Assembly (NCBI GenBank): GCA_019873735.1
Contig: JAIOAQ010000003.1
Coordinates: 62,001-126,000, forward strand
Reading direction: 5' to 3'
From: Chloroflexota bacterium
Lineage (GTDB): Bacteria; Chloroflexota; Anaerolineae; Anaerolineales; Villigracilaceae
Length of the DNA: 64,000 bases
The position numbers and the translations under genes are program-made. Shown here one piece after another: positions 42,540 through 50,478 of this stretch (the first letter of the stretch is position 1; each line of letters begins with the position of its first letter). The notes under the pieces were generated by a model, which did not search any database, was not told the origin of the DNA, and saw only the letters and a program-made list of their open reading frames with translations.

Positions 42540-44246
42540 ATGCAAATCTGGCGAGTAAACGTCAACACCCAAACCCTGAACCTGGAACCTGTTCCCTCCT
42601 CCTGGGAACGTCTCGGCGGACGCGGCCTGATCGCCCGCATCCTGCTCGACGAAGTCCCCCCGAACTGCGAGCCGCTCGGCCCGAAGAACAAATTGCTCTT
42701 CTGCCCCGGCCTGCTGGTGGGACACATGCTCTCCTCCTGCGACCGCATCTCCATCGGCGGCAAGTCCCCGCTGACGGGCGGCGTCAAAGAAGCCAACGCC
42801 GGCGGGACGACCGGCCTGCAGATGACCCTGCTGGGCATCAAGGCGCTCATCATCGAAGACTGGCCCGCCCGCCCCGGTCTGTGGGTTTTGCATCTCTCGG
42901 CGCAGGGCGCCCGCTTCGACCCGGCCGACGACCTGGCCGGCCTGGGCGTGTACGAAACGGCGGCCAGGCTGATTGAGAAATACGGCGAGAAGGTGGCCGT
43001 GGCGCTCATCGGCCCCGGCGGCGAGATGAAACTGCACGCTGCCGGCATTCAGAATCTCGATAAGGACAAAGTCCCCTCGCGCATTGCCGCCCGCGGCGGC
43101 CTGGGCGCAGTGATGGCCTCCAAGGGCTTGAAGGCCGTCGTCATAGACGCCGCCGGAGGCCAAAAACCGCCCATTCAGAACCTGGAGGCCTACCGCGAGG
43201 CCCAAAAAGCCTTCAACAAGGCCCTGATGGACCATCCCCAGACGCACACCTACCGCGACTACGGCACGGCCGCCATGGTCAACATGTGCCAGACCTTTGG
43301 CTCGCTCCCAACCCGCGGCTTTTCCGCCGGTCAATTCGAACAGGCGCAAACCCTTTCGGGCGAACACCTGCGCGAGACCATTTTGCAGCGCGGCGGCGTC
43401 TCCAAGCCCAATCACGCCTGCATGCCGGGCTGCGCCATTCAATGTTCGAACATCTACGGCAGCCCGGATGGACAGGAGGTGCTTGTCTCCCCGATTGAAT
43501 ACGAGACCATCGGCCTGATGGGCTCCAACCTGGGCATCGGCGACCTCGACGTGGTTGCCCGGCTGAACTATGCCGTCAACGATTTGGGCCTGGATACGAT
43601 TGACATCGGCGCCGCTTTGGGGGTCGCTGCCCAGGCCGGCCTGATGGACTGGGGCGATGGCGAACGCGCCCTGGCGCTGATTGACGAGATCCGCCGCAAC
43701 ACCCCCCTTGGCCGCATCCTCGGCAACGGCGCGGCCATGGCCGGCAAGGTACTCGGCATTGAGCGCGTCCCCGTTTCCAAGAATCAGGCCATGGCCGCTT
43801 ACGAACCGCGCGCCATCAAAGGCACGGGCGTCACCTACGCCACCTCTCCGCAGGGCGGCGACCATACGGCCGGCCTCACCATTCGCGATAAGATCAATCA
43901 CCTCGACCCGAAAGGCCAGGTGGAACTTTCGCGCACCAAGCAAATCGCCATGGCCGGTTATGATACCCTCGGCGCCTGCATCTTTGCCGGCTTTGGCTTT
44001 GCTGCCGCCCCGGCCGGGACGATTGCCCGTCTGCTCAACGCCCGCTACGGCTGGGACCTGCCCGATGACATCTTGCAAGTGTTGGGCAAGGAAACCCTGA
44101 AACTGGAACGCGAATTCAACCGCCGCGCCGGCTTCACCGCCAAGGACGACCGCCTGCCCGAATGGATGACCCGCGAACCCGTTCCCCCAACCAATGCCGT
44201 CTTCGATGTCCCGCCGGAGGAAATGGACACCCTCTTCGATTTCTAG
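42540..44246 (+). CDS. Tungsten-dependent aldehyde ferredoxin oxidoreductase 2
   Basis: 568 residues. Same family as AOR 1 but shorter and divergent. Cluster ligands are spaced C-x3-C-x3-C (Cys294, Cys298, Cys302 in HACMPGCAIQCSN), with a fourth Cys near 480 (LGACIF), where AOR 1 has C-x2-C-x3-C. GGRGLIARILL and SPLTGGVKEANAGGTTGLQM are the cofactor-domain counterparts. ATG at 42540 with CGGAG upstream. It forms a unit with the divergent HemL-like aminotransferase and ends at a terminator. It may oxidise the aldehyde or keto product of that enzyme; substrate unknown. Confidence 0.9.
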   Translation: MQIWRVNVNTQTLNLEPVPSSWERLGGRGLIARILLDEVPPNCEPLGPKNKLLFCPGLLVGHMLSSCDRISIGGKSPLTGGVKEANAGGTTGLQMTLLGIKALIIEDWPARPGLWVLHLSAQGARFDPADDLAGLGVYETAARLIEKYGEKVAVALIGPGGEMKLHAAGIQNLDKDKVPSRIAARGGLGAVMASKGLKAVVIDAAGGQKPPIQNLEAYREAQKAFNKALMDHPQTHTYRDYGTAAMVNMCQTFGSLPTRGFSAGQFEQAQTLSGEHLRETILQRGGVSKPNHACMPGCAIQCSNIYGSPDGQEVLVSPIEYETIGLMGSNLGIGDLDVVARLNYAVNDLGLDTIDIGAALGVAAQAGLMDWGDGERALALIDEIRRNTPLGRILGNGAAMAGKVLGIERVPVSKNQAMAAYEPRAIKGTGVTYATSPQGGDHTAGLTIRDKINHLDPKGQVELSRTKQIAMAGYDTLGACIFAGFGFAAAPAGTIARLLNARYGWDLPDDILQVLGKETLKLEREFNRRAGFTAKDDRLPEWMTREPVPPTNAVFDVPPEEMDTLFDF

Positions 44247-44556
44247 CCATTGACCCGTCCCGGCTGAGCAAATTTGCCGCTTTCTACAGGTTGGAGCGTT
44301 CTTCTGAACCCTCCAGCCTGTAGATTTTTTCAGATACACGCTGTTGTTGGAAGGGTACCTCGTTTTGGCAGAAATATGCGCATAGCCATAAGATGATGGC
44401 TGTGCTGGCAGGGAGAGTTATCGGGAAACAGTAACCCGCAACCGGTGAGCAGCGTCTTGCGGTTGGTAGGAAACGCGGGAGATGGGCTTTTCTCATTAGG
44501 GATATTGAGCGCCGGGGATGGGAAAATTATACGGCAATATGCTATATTTGGTGCTA
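44247..44556. other. Gap with terminator and repeat-like sequence
   Basis: Holds the AOR 2 terminator and, at about 44412-44450, GAGAGTTATCGGGAAACAGT followed by AACCC, which resembles the sequence at 47264-47290 in the signal-peptide region of the lipoprotein gene. A minus-strand 70-codon frame (44284-44496) overlaps the terminator and is not a credible gene. TATATT at 44543-44548 is a candidate -10 box for the PIN gene, about 9 bp before its ATG. Confidence 0.5.
44284..44330 (+). terminator. Terminator after AOR 2
   Basis: CTACAGGTTGGAG pairs with CTCCAGCCTGTAG (one bulge/mismatch), followed by ATTTTTTC. Confidence 0.88.
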
Positions 44557-45000
44557 ATGAGAGTATATTTGGATGCTTGTTGTATCAATTGTCCCTTTGA
44601 TGACCAGCGTCAATTGCGCATTCGGCTGGAGAGTGAGGCCGTAGCAATTGTGTTGGAGAAATTTCAAAGCGGAGAGTGGGAATGGCTTGGCAGTGAAGCG
44701 CTATTCTACGAGTTGAGCCAGAATCCAGACATGGAAAATCGTCAGCGGACATTTGCGCTGGCGAGGATGACGCACCGGGTCGTTGGGCTGAGCGAAACAA
44801 TATTGCAGCGTGCCGAGAAGTTGCAGCAAGCAGGATTTGATGTCTATGATGCTCTCCATCTTACCTGTGCCGAAGCAGGCGGAGCAGACGTCTTTTTGAC
44901 AACGGATGATCGGGTTATTCGGATTGCTGGAAAAAGGAAAGGGTTGCCCGCCTTGCGGGTGGACAATCCTGTTCGGTGGCTGGAAGAGGTGTTGAGATGA
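44557..45000 (+). CDS. PIN-domain protein (probable toxin)
   Basis: 147 residues from the ATG at 44557. The PIN ribonuclease fold is indicated by the N-terminal RVYLDACCIN (first Asp), the Glu in SEALFYELSQNP, and the late acidic block FDVYDALHLTCAE, followed by DVFLTTDDRVI. These acidic residues bind Mg or Mn in PIN nucleases, which usually cut tRNA or rRNA as toxins. The predicted -10 box is so near the ATG that the mRNA may be leaderless. Its stop overlaps the next gene (ATGA). An upstream in-frame ATG at 44518 is less likely. Confidence 0.8.
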   Translation: MRVYLDACCINCPFDDQRQLRIRLESEAVAIVLEKFQSGEWEWLGSEALFYELSQNPDMENRQRTFALARMTHRVVGLSETILQRAEKLQQAGFDVYDALHLTCAEAGGADVFLTTDDRVIRIAGKRKGLPALRVDNPVRWLEEVLR

Positions 45001-45209
45001 GTGCAACGGTTTTAACGCCCAATGAGATTCGCGTCCGCGGCTTTGAGGCTTTGTTGCGTGAGTTGGGCGCGGCGGGCGCCGTCCGTTTTATCCAACAATA
45101 TGAGAGCGGACGCGGCGACTACACTCGCAATCGCCGTACTTGGCTGCCGCATCAAAGTGTGCGCGAATTGGCTCAGGCCGTTCAGAAGCAGGACGCTGAA
45201 AAGGGCTGA
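44997..45209 (+). CDS. Probable antitoxin partner of the PIN protein
   Basis: 70 residues, charged and helical (MSATVLTPNEIRVRGFEALL, RFIQQYESGRGDYTRNRRTW). It overlaps the PIN gene by 4 bp. The size, coupling and context suggest an antitoxin, but it lies downstream of the toxin, the reverse of most VapBC pairs, and no AbrB, RHH or Phd DNA-binding motif is evident. Similar small proteins beside PIN genes exist in cyanobacteria and Chloroflexota as far as I recall; that memory is not a search result. Confidence 0.6.
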   Translation: MSATVLTPNEIRVRGFEALLRELGAAGAVRFIQQYESGRGDYTRNRRTWLPHQSVRELAQAVQKQDAEKG

Positions 45210-45236
45210 CGCTCTGCCTTTGCTCCTTTGGGGGGC

Positions 45237-45743
45237 CTAGGATTGACCGATATTGGTTGGCAAGCCTGTAGTTCCACCGCCGCCGCCTGTTGGCGGGACT
45301 TCGCCGACTGGACAACAGGCAGGTGAGCCGTCGCGGTTTTGGCAGCAGTAATAGCCGTTGGTGCATTTGCCGCTACCACAGCGTTCTTCATAAGGCGAGA
45401 GGGTGATGTTGGGGATGATGGTGGCTTTTATACTGGGGACGGTGGTTGGAGAGGCTCTAGGAGGGGTTGTGGGGGTGGGGGCGGTTCCGCCGCCACCACC
45501 ACCTGGAGGAGTATTCGTAGGTGGTGTATAACAGTTTGACTGTTCAACACACGAACCATATTCAAAGACACAAGTGCAAGTACCGACTTTACCAACAGGA
45601 CAAGAACAGGTACCAGTACAGTTACCGTATTTATCTAAACTACAAGCAGCATACGTTGGGGATTTTAGGGGGGTTAGGGAGAAGAGGACAGATAGGACAA
45701 ATAAGACTGATAAAAAACGTATGACCTTAATTAGATTGAGCAT
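45237..45743 (-). CDS. Secreted Cys-rich protein with granulin-like C-terminus
   Basis: 168 residues. Signal peptide (VIRFLSVLFVLSVLFSL...TYAA) and about 18 Cys in the mature part. Residues 35-75 are a Cys-rich block (CTGTCSCPVGKVGTCTC), then a Gly/Pro/Thr linker, then CGSGKCTNGYYCCQNRDG and SPACCPVGE, with the CC...CC spacing of granulin repeats. A further Gly run ends it. Such a disulfide-rich domain fits an exported, protease-resistant module. Base composition is AT-richer than the neighbours, especially at the 5' end. Function unknown. Confidence 0.7.
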   Translation of the reverse strand: MLNLIKVIRFLSVLFVLSVLFSLTPLKSPTYAACSLDKYGNCTGTCSCPVGKVGTCTCVFEYGSCVEQSNCYTPPTNTPPGGGGGGTAPTPTTPPRASPTTVPSIKATIIPNITLSPYEERCGSGKCTNGYYCCQNRDGSPACCPVGEVPPTGGGGGTTGLPTNIGQS

Positions 45744-45818
45744 CTTACTTGTGGTGAACCAGAAAATTACATTTACGGTTCACCATTAAAAAAATCATAG
45801 GAAAAAGAAGAGAGAAAA

Positions 45819-47330
45819 TCAATTGGATATTCTTACATCAAACATCAGTTCAAGGAGTTGGAGAGTTGGATCTAAAGGATTAGCGTAAGGCTGGGTTTCT
45901 ATAAGAGGATCATTTGGATTTAGTTCGTCAACATAGACCATTGCTGGTTTAAGAAACCATGTTTCACCCGCCTTATTATCCGGCAGGGAGAGGAGGTGGG
46001 CGAGGCGGCTGCGCTCGCTAAGGATTTTTTCTTGGGTCTCTGGAGCGATGCCTTTTTTGGTCATGTCTTGGATGAGTTCTTCGTCGGTCTTGGTAAAGTA
46101 GTCGCCGCCTTCGGCGTAAAGAATAACTGTGGGAAAATCAGGCTTTTTAGCTCTGTACAGGTCTATCCAATATGTATTATTTTCAGAAGATACTTTGATA
46201 TTCTTCTCATTTTCACCAATGATTAGTTTTCCTTGCAACTTAAGAGGGTTTTGGCTGACTTTGTATCTTTGCACATCATCAGCATCCAGGATGACAATCA
46301 ACATTTTGTGGCGGACATTGCCGTTTTCGTCTTTGGTATAAAACCATAAGGGGACAAATTTCATATTCAGGCTGTCGTAGTCGTCTTCGGTGTGTTTTTC
46401 CGCATAAGCAATTTGGTCGTTACCTTTGGATTTTAGTCTAACCCATTTGCTTCCGTCTTCTTGAAGTTCAAAAAGAAGCGACAACCCGCCGCCGGCGTCC
46501 CATTTTTCCACTGCTTTTGGAGAGAAAAGGACATAGAGGTCATCTTCGGTGATCCGCTCGCCTGCTTCAAGTTTTTCCTGAAGAGGGCGAAGGAAGACGG
46601 AGCCTTGGAGGTCTTGGGCGGTAATCTCTTCTCCGTTTTGGAGTTTTTCACGGACATCTTGTAGGGCTCTTATGGCTTTGGCTTGCTCGTATCTTACAGA
46701 TTGAAGAAGCGTCAGGCGCTCGTCATCTTTGGGTAAATCTTTGATGGACTGGATTGGGCGGTCGCCGTGGACGATGTGTAAGTAGGGGTGCTTGTAAACC
46801 TGATTGAGTTCGGGGTCATAGGCGCCGGATAAGTCTATGGCTTCGCGAAAGCCGCGCTCAGGTCCCTGCCAGAAGAGGATGACTTCTGTTTTTTCGCCGT
46901 TTTCATCCAGCCGGTAGGCTTTGACGGCCAGCGGGCGGGTCAAATCATCGTGAATTTCGGTGTGGGCGTCAAAGGTGCCGGGCTCGATGATGTATTTGAT
47001 TTCTTTTTTCTCGCCGTTATGGTAGAGGGTGGTTGTGGTGTAGACTTTTTCGCCGTCAATGAATTCACGCTTAATGTGTCCTTCTACGCCGCGAAATGAT
47101 TGGATACCTTCATCTTGAATGCCCAGTTCGGCCAGGGTCAGTGGGGCTTCGGTGGGGGTGGAGGTAGGAGTGGAAAGTGATAAGTTAGAAGTGGGAAGCG
47201 GCGAGGGAGTGGAAAGTGGGAAGGGGGAAGTGGGCGGCGCTGCCGGGGGCTGGCAGGCGGTGAGGAGAGTTATCAGTAAACAGTAAACGGTGATCAGGAA
47301 GCGGTGAGTAATGTTCTGTGAGCGGGACAT
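45819..47330 (-). CDS. Large lipoprotein of unknown function
   Basis: 503 residues from the ATG at 47330, which has a GGAGG site. Signal peptide with lipobox LLTAC, then a Pro/Thr/Ser linker (PPAAPPTSPFPLSTPSPLPTS) to about residue 60. The rest is a soluble, Glu/Lys/Asp-rich domain with alternating strands and helices (for example KYIIEPGTFDAHTEIHDDL, MLIVILDADDVQRY). I do not recognise it. The reading frame is AT-richer than flanking housekeeping genes, so recent acquisition is possible. The signal-peptide codons are built on a TTTACTGTTTACTGATAACT-like repeat. Confidence 0.75.
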   Translation of the reverse strand: MSRSQNITHRFLITVYCLLITLLTACQPPAAPPTSPFPLSTPSPLPTSNLSLSTPTSTPTEAPLTLAELGIQDEGIQSFRGVEGHIKREFIDGEKVYTTTTLYHNGEKKEIKYIIEPGTFDAHTEIHDDLTRPLAVKAYRLDENGEKTEVILFWQGPERGFREAIDLSGAYDPELNQVYKHPYLHIVHGDRPIQSIKDLPKDDERLTLLQSVRYEQAKAIRALQDVREKLQNGEEITAQDLQGSVFLRPLQEKLEAGERITEDDLYVLFSPKAVEKWDAGGGLSLLFELQEDGSKWVRLKSKGNDQIAYAEKHTEDDYDSLNMKFVPLWFYTKDENGNVRHKMLIVILDADDVQRYKVSQNPLKLQGKLIIGENEKNIKVSSENNTYWIDLYRAKKPDFPTVILYAEGGDYFTKTDEELIQDMTKKGIAPETQEKILSERSRLAHLLSLPDNKAGETWFLKPAMVYVDELNPNDPLIETQPYANPLDPTLQLLELMFDVRISN

Positions 47331-47393
47331 GAGAGCCTCCGGGGGAAACAAGTGTTTCTTCAAATCCCCCATCCTCCACTCGGCGAAATCGGT

Positions 47394-47921
47394 TCAAGCG
47401 AGGGATGATTTGCTCAATCTTCTCCTTAATTCAGAAAAATGCGCCAGGATATCGGGATTGAAATCGAACTTTCCTGCTTGAGAAAGCGCATTTTGAACAA
47501 TCCGTTCCAGTTCCTGAAATTCGACAAAACCTTTGCCTACAAGAAAAACAATATCGTCGAGGTCGCTGTCAAAGCCGCGGTCAAGTTTGCTGAGCGCCAG
47601 GCTGTAGGGGTCGGCAACGTACACTTCCAGGTTGCCGAATTGGCCAATGTACAGGTTGCGCTGAGCGCTGCCTTGCGGCAGAGGAATGAAGCGCTCTAAC
47701 GGCACAGGTTCGACATGGATTTTGAGTTCGGCAGCGATTTCGAGAATGGCGCGGTGCAATTCGTTTGGATGAATGTCGTCGCCCCAAAAATCCAGGTCAA
47801 AGGTTGGGCGCGGATTCCCCAGTAAAGCCAGCGCTCCGCCGCCGACCAGGATCAATTGCGAGCCTGGGGGAACGCCCTCGCCCAGTTGGTTTAAAATCGC
47901 TTGAATTTCCAGATTGTTCAT
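47394..47921 (-). CDS. Nucleotidyltransferase-fold protein (DUF6036-like)
   Basis: 175 residues. LILVGGGALALLGNPRPTFDLDFWGDD fits the minimal nucleotidyltransferase fold: Gly-rich loop, then DLD carboxylates, as in DUF6036/AbiEii-type proteins. A later DIVFLVGKGFVEFQELERI is typical of the helical part. Overlaps the upstream gene by 4 bp. Such proteins occur in toxin-antitoxin or defence-type pairs, but also alone, so this is only a suggestion. Confidence 0.72.
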   Translation of the reverse strand: MNNLEIQAILNQLGEGVPPGSQLILVGGGALALLGNPRPTFDLDFWGDDIHPNELHRAILEIAAELKIHVEPVPLERFIPLPQGSAQRNLYIGQFGNLEVYVADPYSLALSKLDRGFDSDLDDIVFLVGKGFVEFQELERIVQNALSQAGKFDFNPDILAHFSELRRRLSKSSLA

Positions 47922-48421
47922 TCTGAAATGTGTCCTTTGTGAGCAGCGCCTTTGCGCCAGACTTGTGCGGCGTGCAGGTATGTTCCAAGCCAGTTGACCT
48001 GTATGCCGCTCAACTCCCGATGCCGTTTGGCGAGCAGACGGAGATTCTCCATCGGGTCCTGGGTGAGGGATAGGTTTAATGCTTGCGAGAAGTGGTCAGG
48101 GAGAGACGCTCCGGTGGGAAAATGGAGTTGCTGCAAGAAACGAGCGGCAGTGTAATAGCATTGGAGGGTCAGGCGTGCGTCGGGAGAGAGCAAGTCCGCC
48201 GCCAGAGGGACATCACGCGCAAATTCAGGGTGTTCCAAAAAGAGGGGAATAAGCGCCAGTCTCAGACGTGCTTCATCACTCTGTGCCAGGGCTGCAATCA
48301 GGCGCACCGGCTGAGCCGAGAGCATTTCATCTTTGCTTTGCGAACCCATAATAAATCGAATATTTAGCCTGTGTAAGGCGCTTGCCAGTTGCTCGCCTGG
48401 GATGGGAGAGAGATGTGTCAT
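47918..48421 (-). CDS. Small helical protein paired with the nucleotidyltransferase
   Basis: 167 residues, mostly helical, with no signal peptide and no recognised motif (ALAQSDEARLRLALIPLFLEHP, LTLQCYYTAARFLQQLHFP). Its stop overlaps the start of the nucleotidyltransferase gene (ATGA), so the two are a functional pair. It could be the partner in a two-gene toxin-antitoxin-like module; I do not recognise a family. Confidence 0.65.
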   Translation of the reverse strand: MTHLSPIPGEQLASALHRLNIRFIMGSQSKDEMLSAQPVRLIAALAQSDEARLRLALIPLFLEHPEFARDVPLAADLLSPDARLTLQCYYTAARFLQQLHFPTGASLPDHFSQALNLSLTQDPMENLRLLAKRHRELSGIQVNWLGTYLHAAQVWRKGAAHKGHISE

Positions 48422-48520
48422 TATTAAAATTATATCGCAGGGAGAAGTGTTTCTGCTGTGTTGAATTTTAGCCGTTCAGCCTGAGCAATGATGAAGTTGG
48501 CGGAGGCGTCATCGTCTGCG

Positions 48521-50266
48521 TCATAGGCAGCAGGCGCCTGGGGAATGAGGTTGATAAGGGGGTGAGAAGAGTAAAAAGAGGTAACTGCCTGCCGGAAGAG
48601 CAACCTGCCCGAATCTGACGGCCAGGCATTTCCTGCCCGAACCTGCTAATTTGAAATGCTTTTCCCGTACAGGGCCGCCTGTCCCGCCCTCGGCAGGAAA
48701 CGGCTGTTGGCTGTGATAACGGCCGGCCAGGTCATTGCGCAGGTAAACGAATTCGTAGTACTGCATTCCCTTCACGGGCGGATAAAGAATTTCAACCAGG
48801 CTGTAATCTGCAAAGCGTTCGTCTGAAAGCAACTGATCCAATAGTCTCTGGTCGCCGCCCATCAGGCTTCGGTTAGGAGCATCGGGTGAGTAACTGGTGA
48901 TCACAAAGACGCCCGGCCTGGACTGGAAAAGATACGTCAGGATCTCTGTGTTGGCGGGATGCTTGTGCGTTAAATACTCGTCGTTCAACCCGCCCAGGTC
49001 AATGGTCGGCAGGCCGGAATAATAAGGGATGGCACCGGCGTCTTTCAGCACCACCAGAGTCTCATTGGGCGGGATCGCCTGCTGTAGTTTTTTGCCCAAT
49101 TGGATATGTTCGCTCTGGATCAGCAGGCGGCTCAGGCTGGCCTCTTGCCATGCGGACCGATACGCCGATGGGAAGGAAACGGCCAGGCCCAACCCGCACA
49201 GGAAGATGGTCAGTCCTGCCAGCCTGGTTTTGAGGCCTGGCCGGTTGGACAGATTTGCAAAACCTTGTTCAAGCCAGTTGCCTGCAAGCAAAAGCAGCAA
49301 CGGGTAGTAGGGCGCGAGGAAGCGATGACTGTAGTTCATGCTCAGGGTGCTGCGCGCATATTGAATCAGGATGACGGTCAGGGGGATAAACACGACCACA
49401 GCCTGCCGCCACACGCCCGGGGGCGGGGATGCGCCGGGGCGGCGCGCCCGGCCGAGGATCCACAGGGCCAGCCCGAGCGCGGCCAGTCCCGTCAGTGCGG
49501 GGGTGAAGGAATTCCTCAGGAAGAAGTCGCCAATTTGCTCGATGGAGCCGGCCGACCAGCCCTCTGTTGCTTTGACATAATAGGGGTTTGGCAGCGGATA
49601 GCCATAATACGCCCAGCGCCACAGGAAATATCCGCTGTAAGGCAGGATGAAGCATACAAGAAAGGTAGCGCGGCGCAGGTTGCGCATAGCCAGAACAACG
49701 CCAGAGGCAAATGCCAGCGCAAATAACAGACCTTCTGGCCGTATAAGTGCCAGCAGGAGCAGGCTCAGGCTGAACAGCGTTGGGCTGACCGGCCGGAAAC
49801 CCTGCCCCTTCAGTGCGTATGCCAGCACCAGCAGACAGGCAAAACAGATTGTTTCCATGCCCGAAAAGGCGTGCCGGTAGAGGAAGGGTGTCAGGCAATA
49901 GAACAGGATTGTGATTGTTGAGATAGATTCATCGTGGCTGGATAAGACCAGTATCGCTCCTGTTGCCCAAAAGCAGGACAGTCCGATGATGGTCGCACTG
50001 ATTTCAAAATCCAGGCCAGGTAAGAATGTCACCGCATAAATCAGCGGCATGAGCACGCCGGTGTACCCTTCCACCGGGTCTGCGCCGACATTCCAGGTCA
50101 ATTGACCATAGCGAGCCAGGTTCTGTGCATAGCGAGCATAGATGTAGGCATCGTCTACCACCGAATGGGGAAAGCCAAAATACAGCCAGATTGTCAGACC
50201 GGTAAGGCCTGCCAACAGCAACGCCTGGACCGCAGACACACTTGAGACCGGGAACCTGATGCGCAT
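48521..50266 (-). CDS. GT-C-type membrane glycosyltransferase
   Basis: 581 residues with about ten helices in the first 400 residues and an extracytoplasmic C-terminal part. The first outside loop has VVDDAYIYARYAQNLARYG, the Asp-Asp signature of GT-C enzymes that use lipid-linked sugars. The last 150 residues (PNETLVVLKDAGAIPYYSG, STIDLGGLND-like) resemble other bacterial GT-C tails. It probably glycosylates an envelope lipid, polymer or protein outside the membrane. ATG at 50266. Confidence 0.8.
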   Translation of the reverse strand: MRIRFPVSSVSAVQALLLAGLTGLTIWLYFGFPHSVVDDAYIYARYAQNLARYGQLTWNVGADPVEGYTGVLMPLIYAVTFLPGLDFEISATIIGLSCFWATGAILVLSSHDESISTITILFYCLTPFLYRHAFSGMETICFACLLVLAYALKGQGFRPVSPTLFSLSLLLLALIRPEGLLFALAFASGVVLAMRNLRRATFLVCFILPYSGYFLWRWAYYGYPLPNPYYVKATEGWSAGSIEQIGDFFLRNSFTPALTGLAALGLALWILGRARRPGASPPPGVWRQAVVVFIPLTVILIQYARSTLSMNYSHRFLAPYYPLLLLLAGNWLEQGFANLSNRPGLKTRLAGLTIFLCGLGLAVSFPSAYRSAWQEASLSRLLIQSEHIQLGKKLQQAIPPNETLVVLKDAGAIPYYSGLPTIDLGGLNDEYLTHKHPANTEILTYLFQSRPGVFVITSYSPDAPNRSLMGGDQRLLDQLLSDERFADYSLVEILYPPVKGMQYYEFVYLRNDLAGRYHSQQPFPAEGGTGGPVREKHFKLAGSGRKCLAVRFGQVALPAGSYLFLLFSPPYQPHSPGACCL

Positions 50267-50407
50267 GTGGGTTATATTATCACTTGTCTGCTGTTATTCG
50301 CTGCCTTTTGAGCAGCGATTGCCGGACTTTTCCCTTCTAGGCAGTCCAAAGCATCCTGGCGGCTCTGCGCTTTTGTATTGGGGACTGAGACCGTGGGCAA
50401 GTGTCAA

Positions 50408-50436
50408 TTGTCCTCGCGACAATGTTCAGTTATAAT
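50408..50436 (+). promoter_or_regulatory. Sigma-70-type promoter of the beta-helix lipoprotein gene
   Basis: TTGTCC (50408-50413) and TATAAT (50431-50436) with 17-bp spacing, followed by GGAG and ATG at 50479. Confidence 0.7.
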
Positions 50437-50478
50437 TTTCAGATATTTTGTATCCTTTTTGTCTACGGAGAATATACA

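Noticed and set aside
42477-44339. 620-codon open frame on the minus strand opposite AOR 2
   Set aside because: It is a shadow frame produced by GC-rich codon use. The plus strand encodes a full AOR with conserved Cys ligands, a ribosome site and a terminator.
44284-44496. 70-codon minus-strand frame with a weak signal-peptide look
   Set aside because: It overlaps the AOR 2 terminator, has no ribosome site and no homologous domain. At best it is a remnant.
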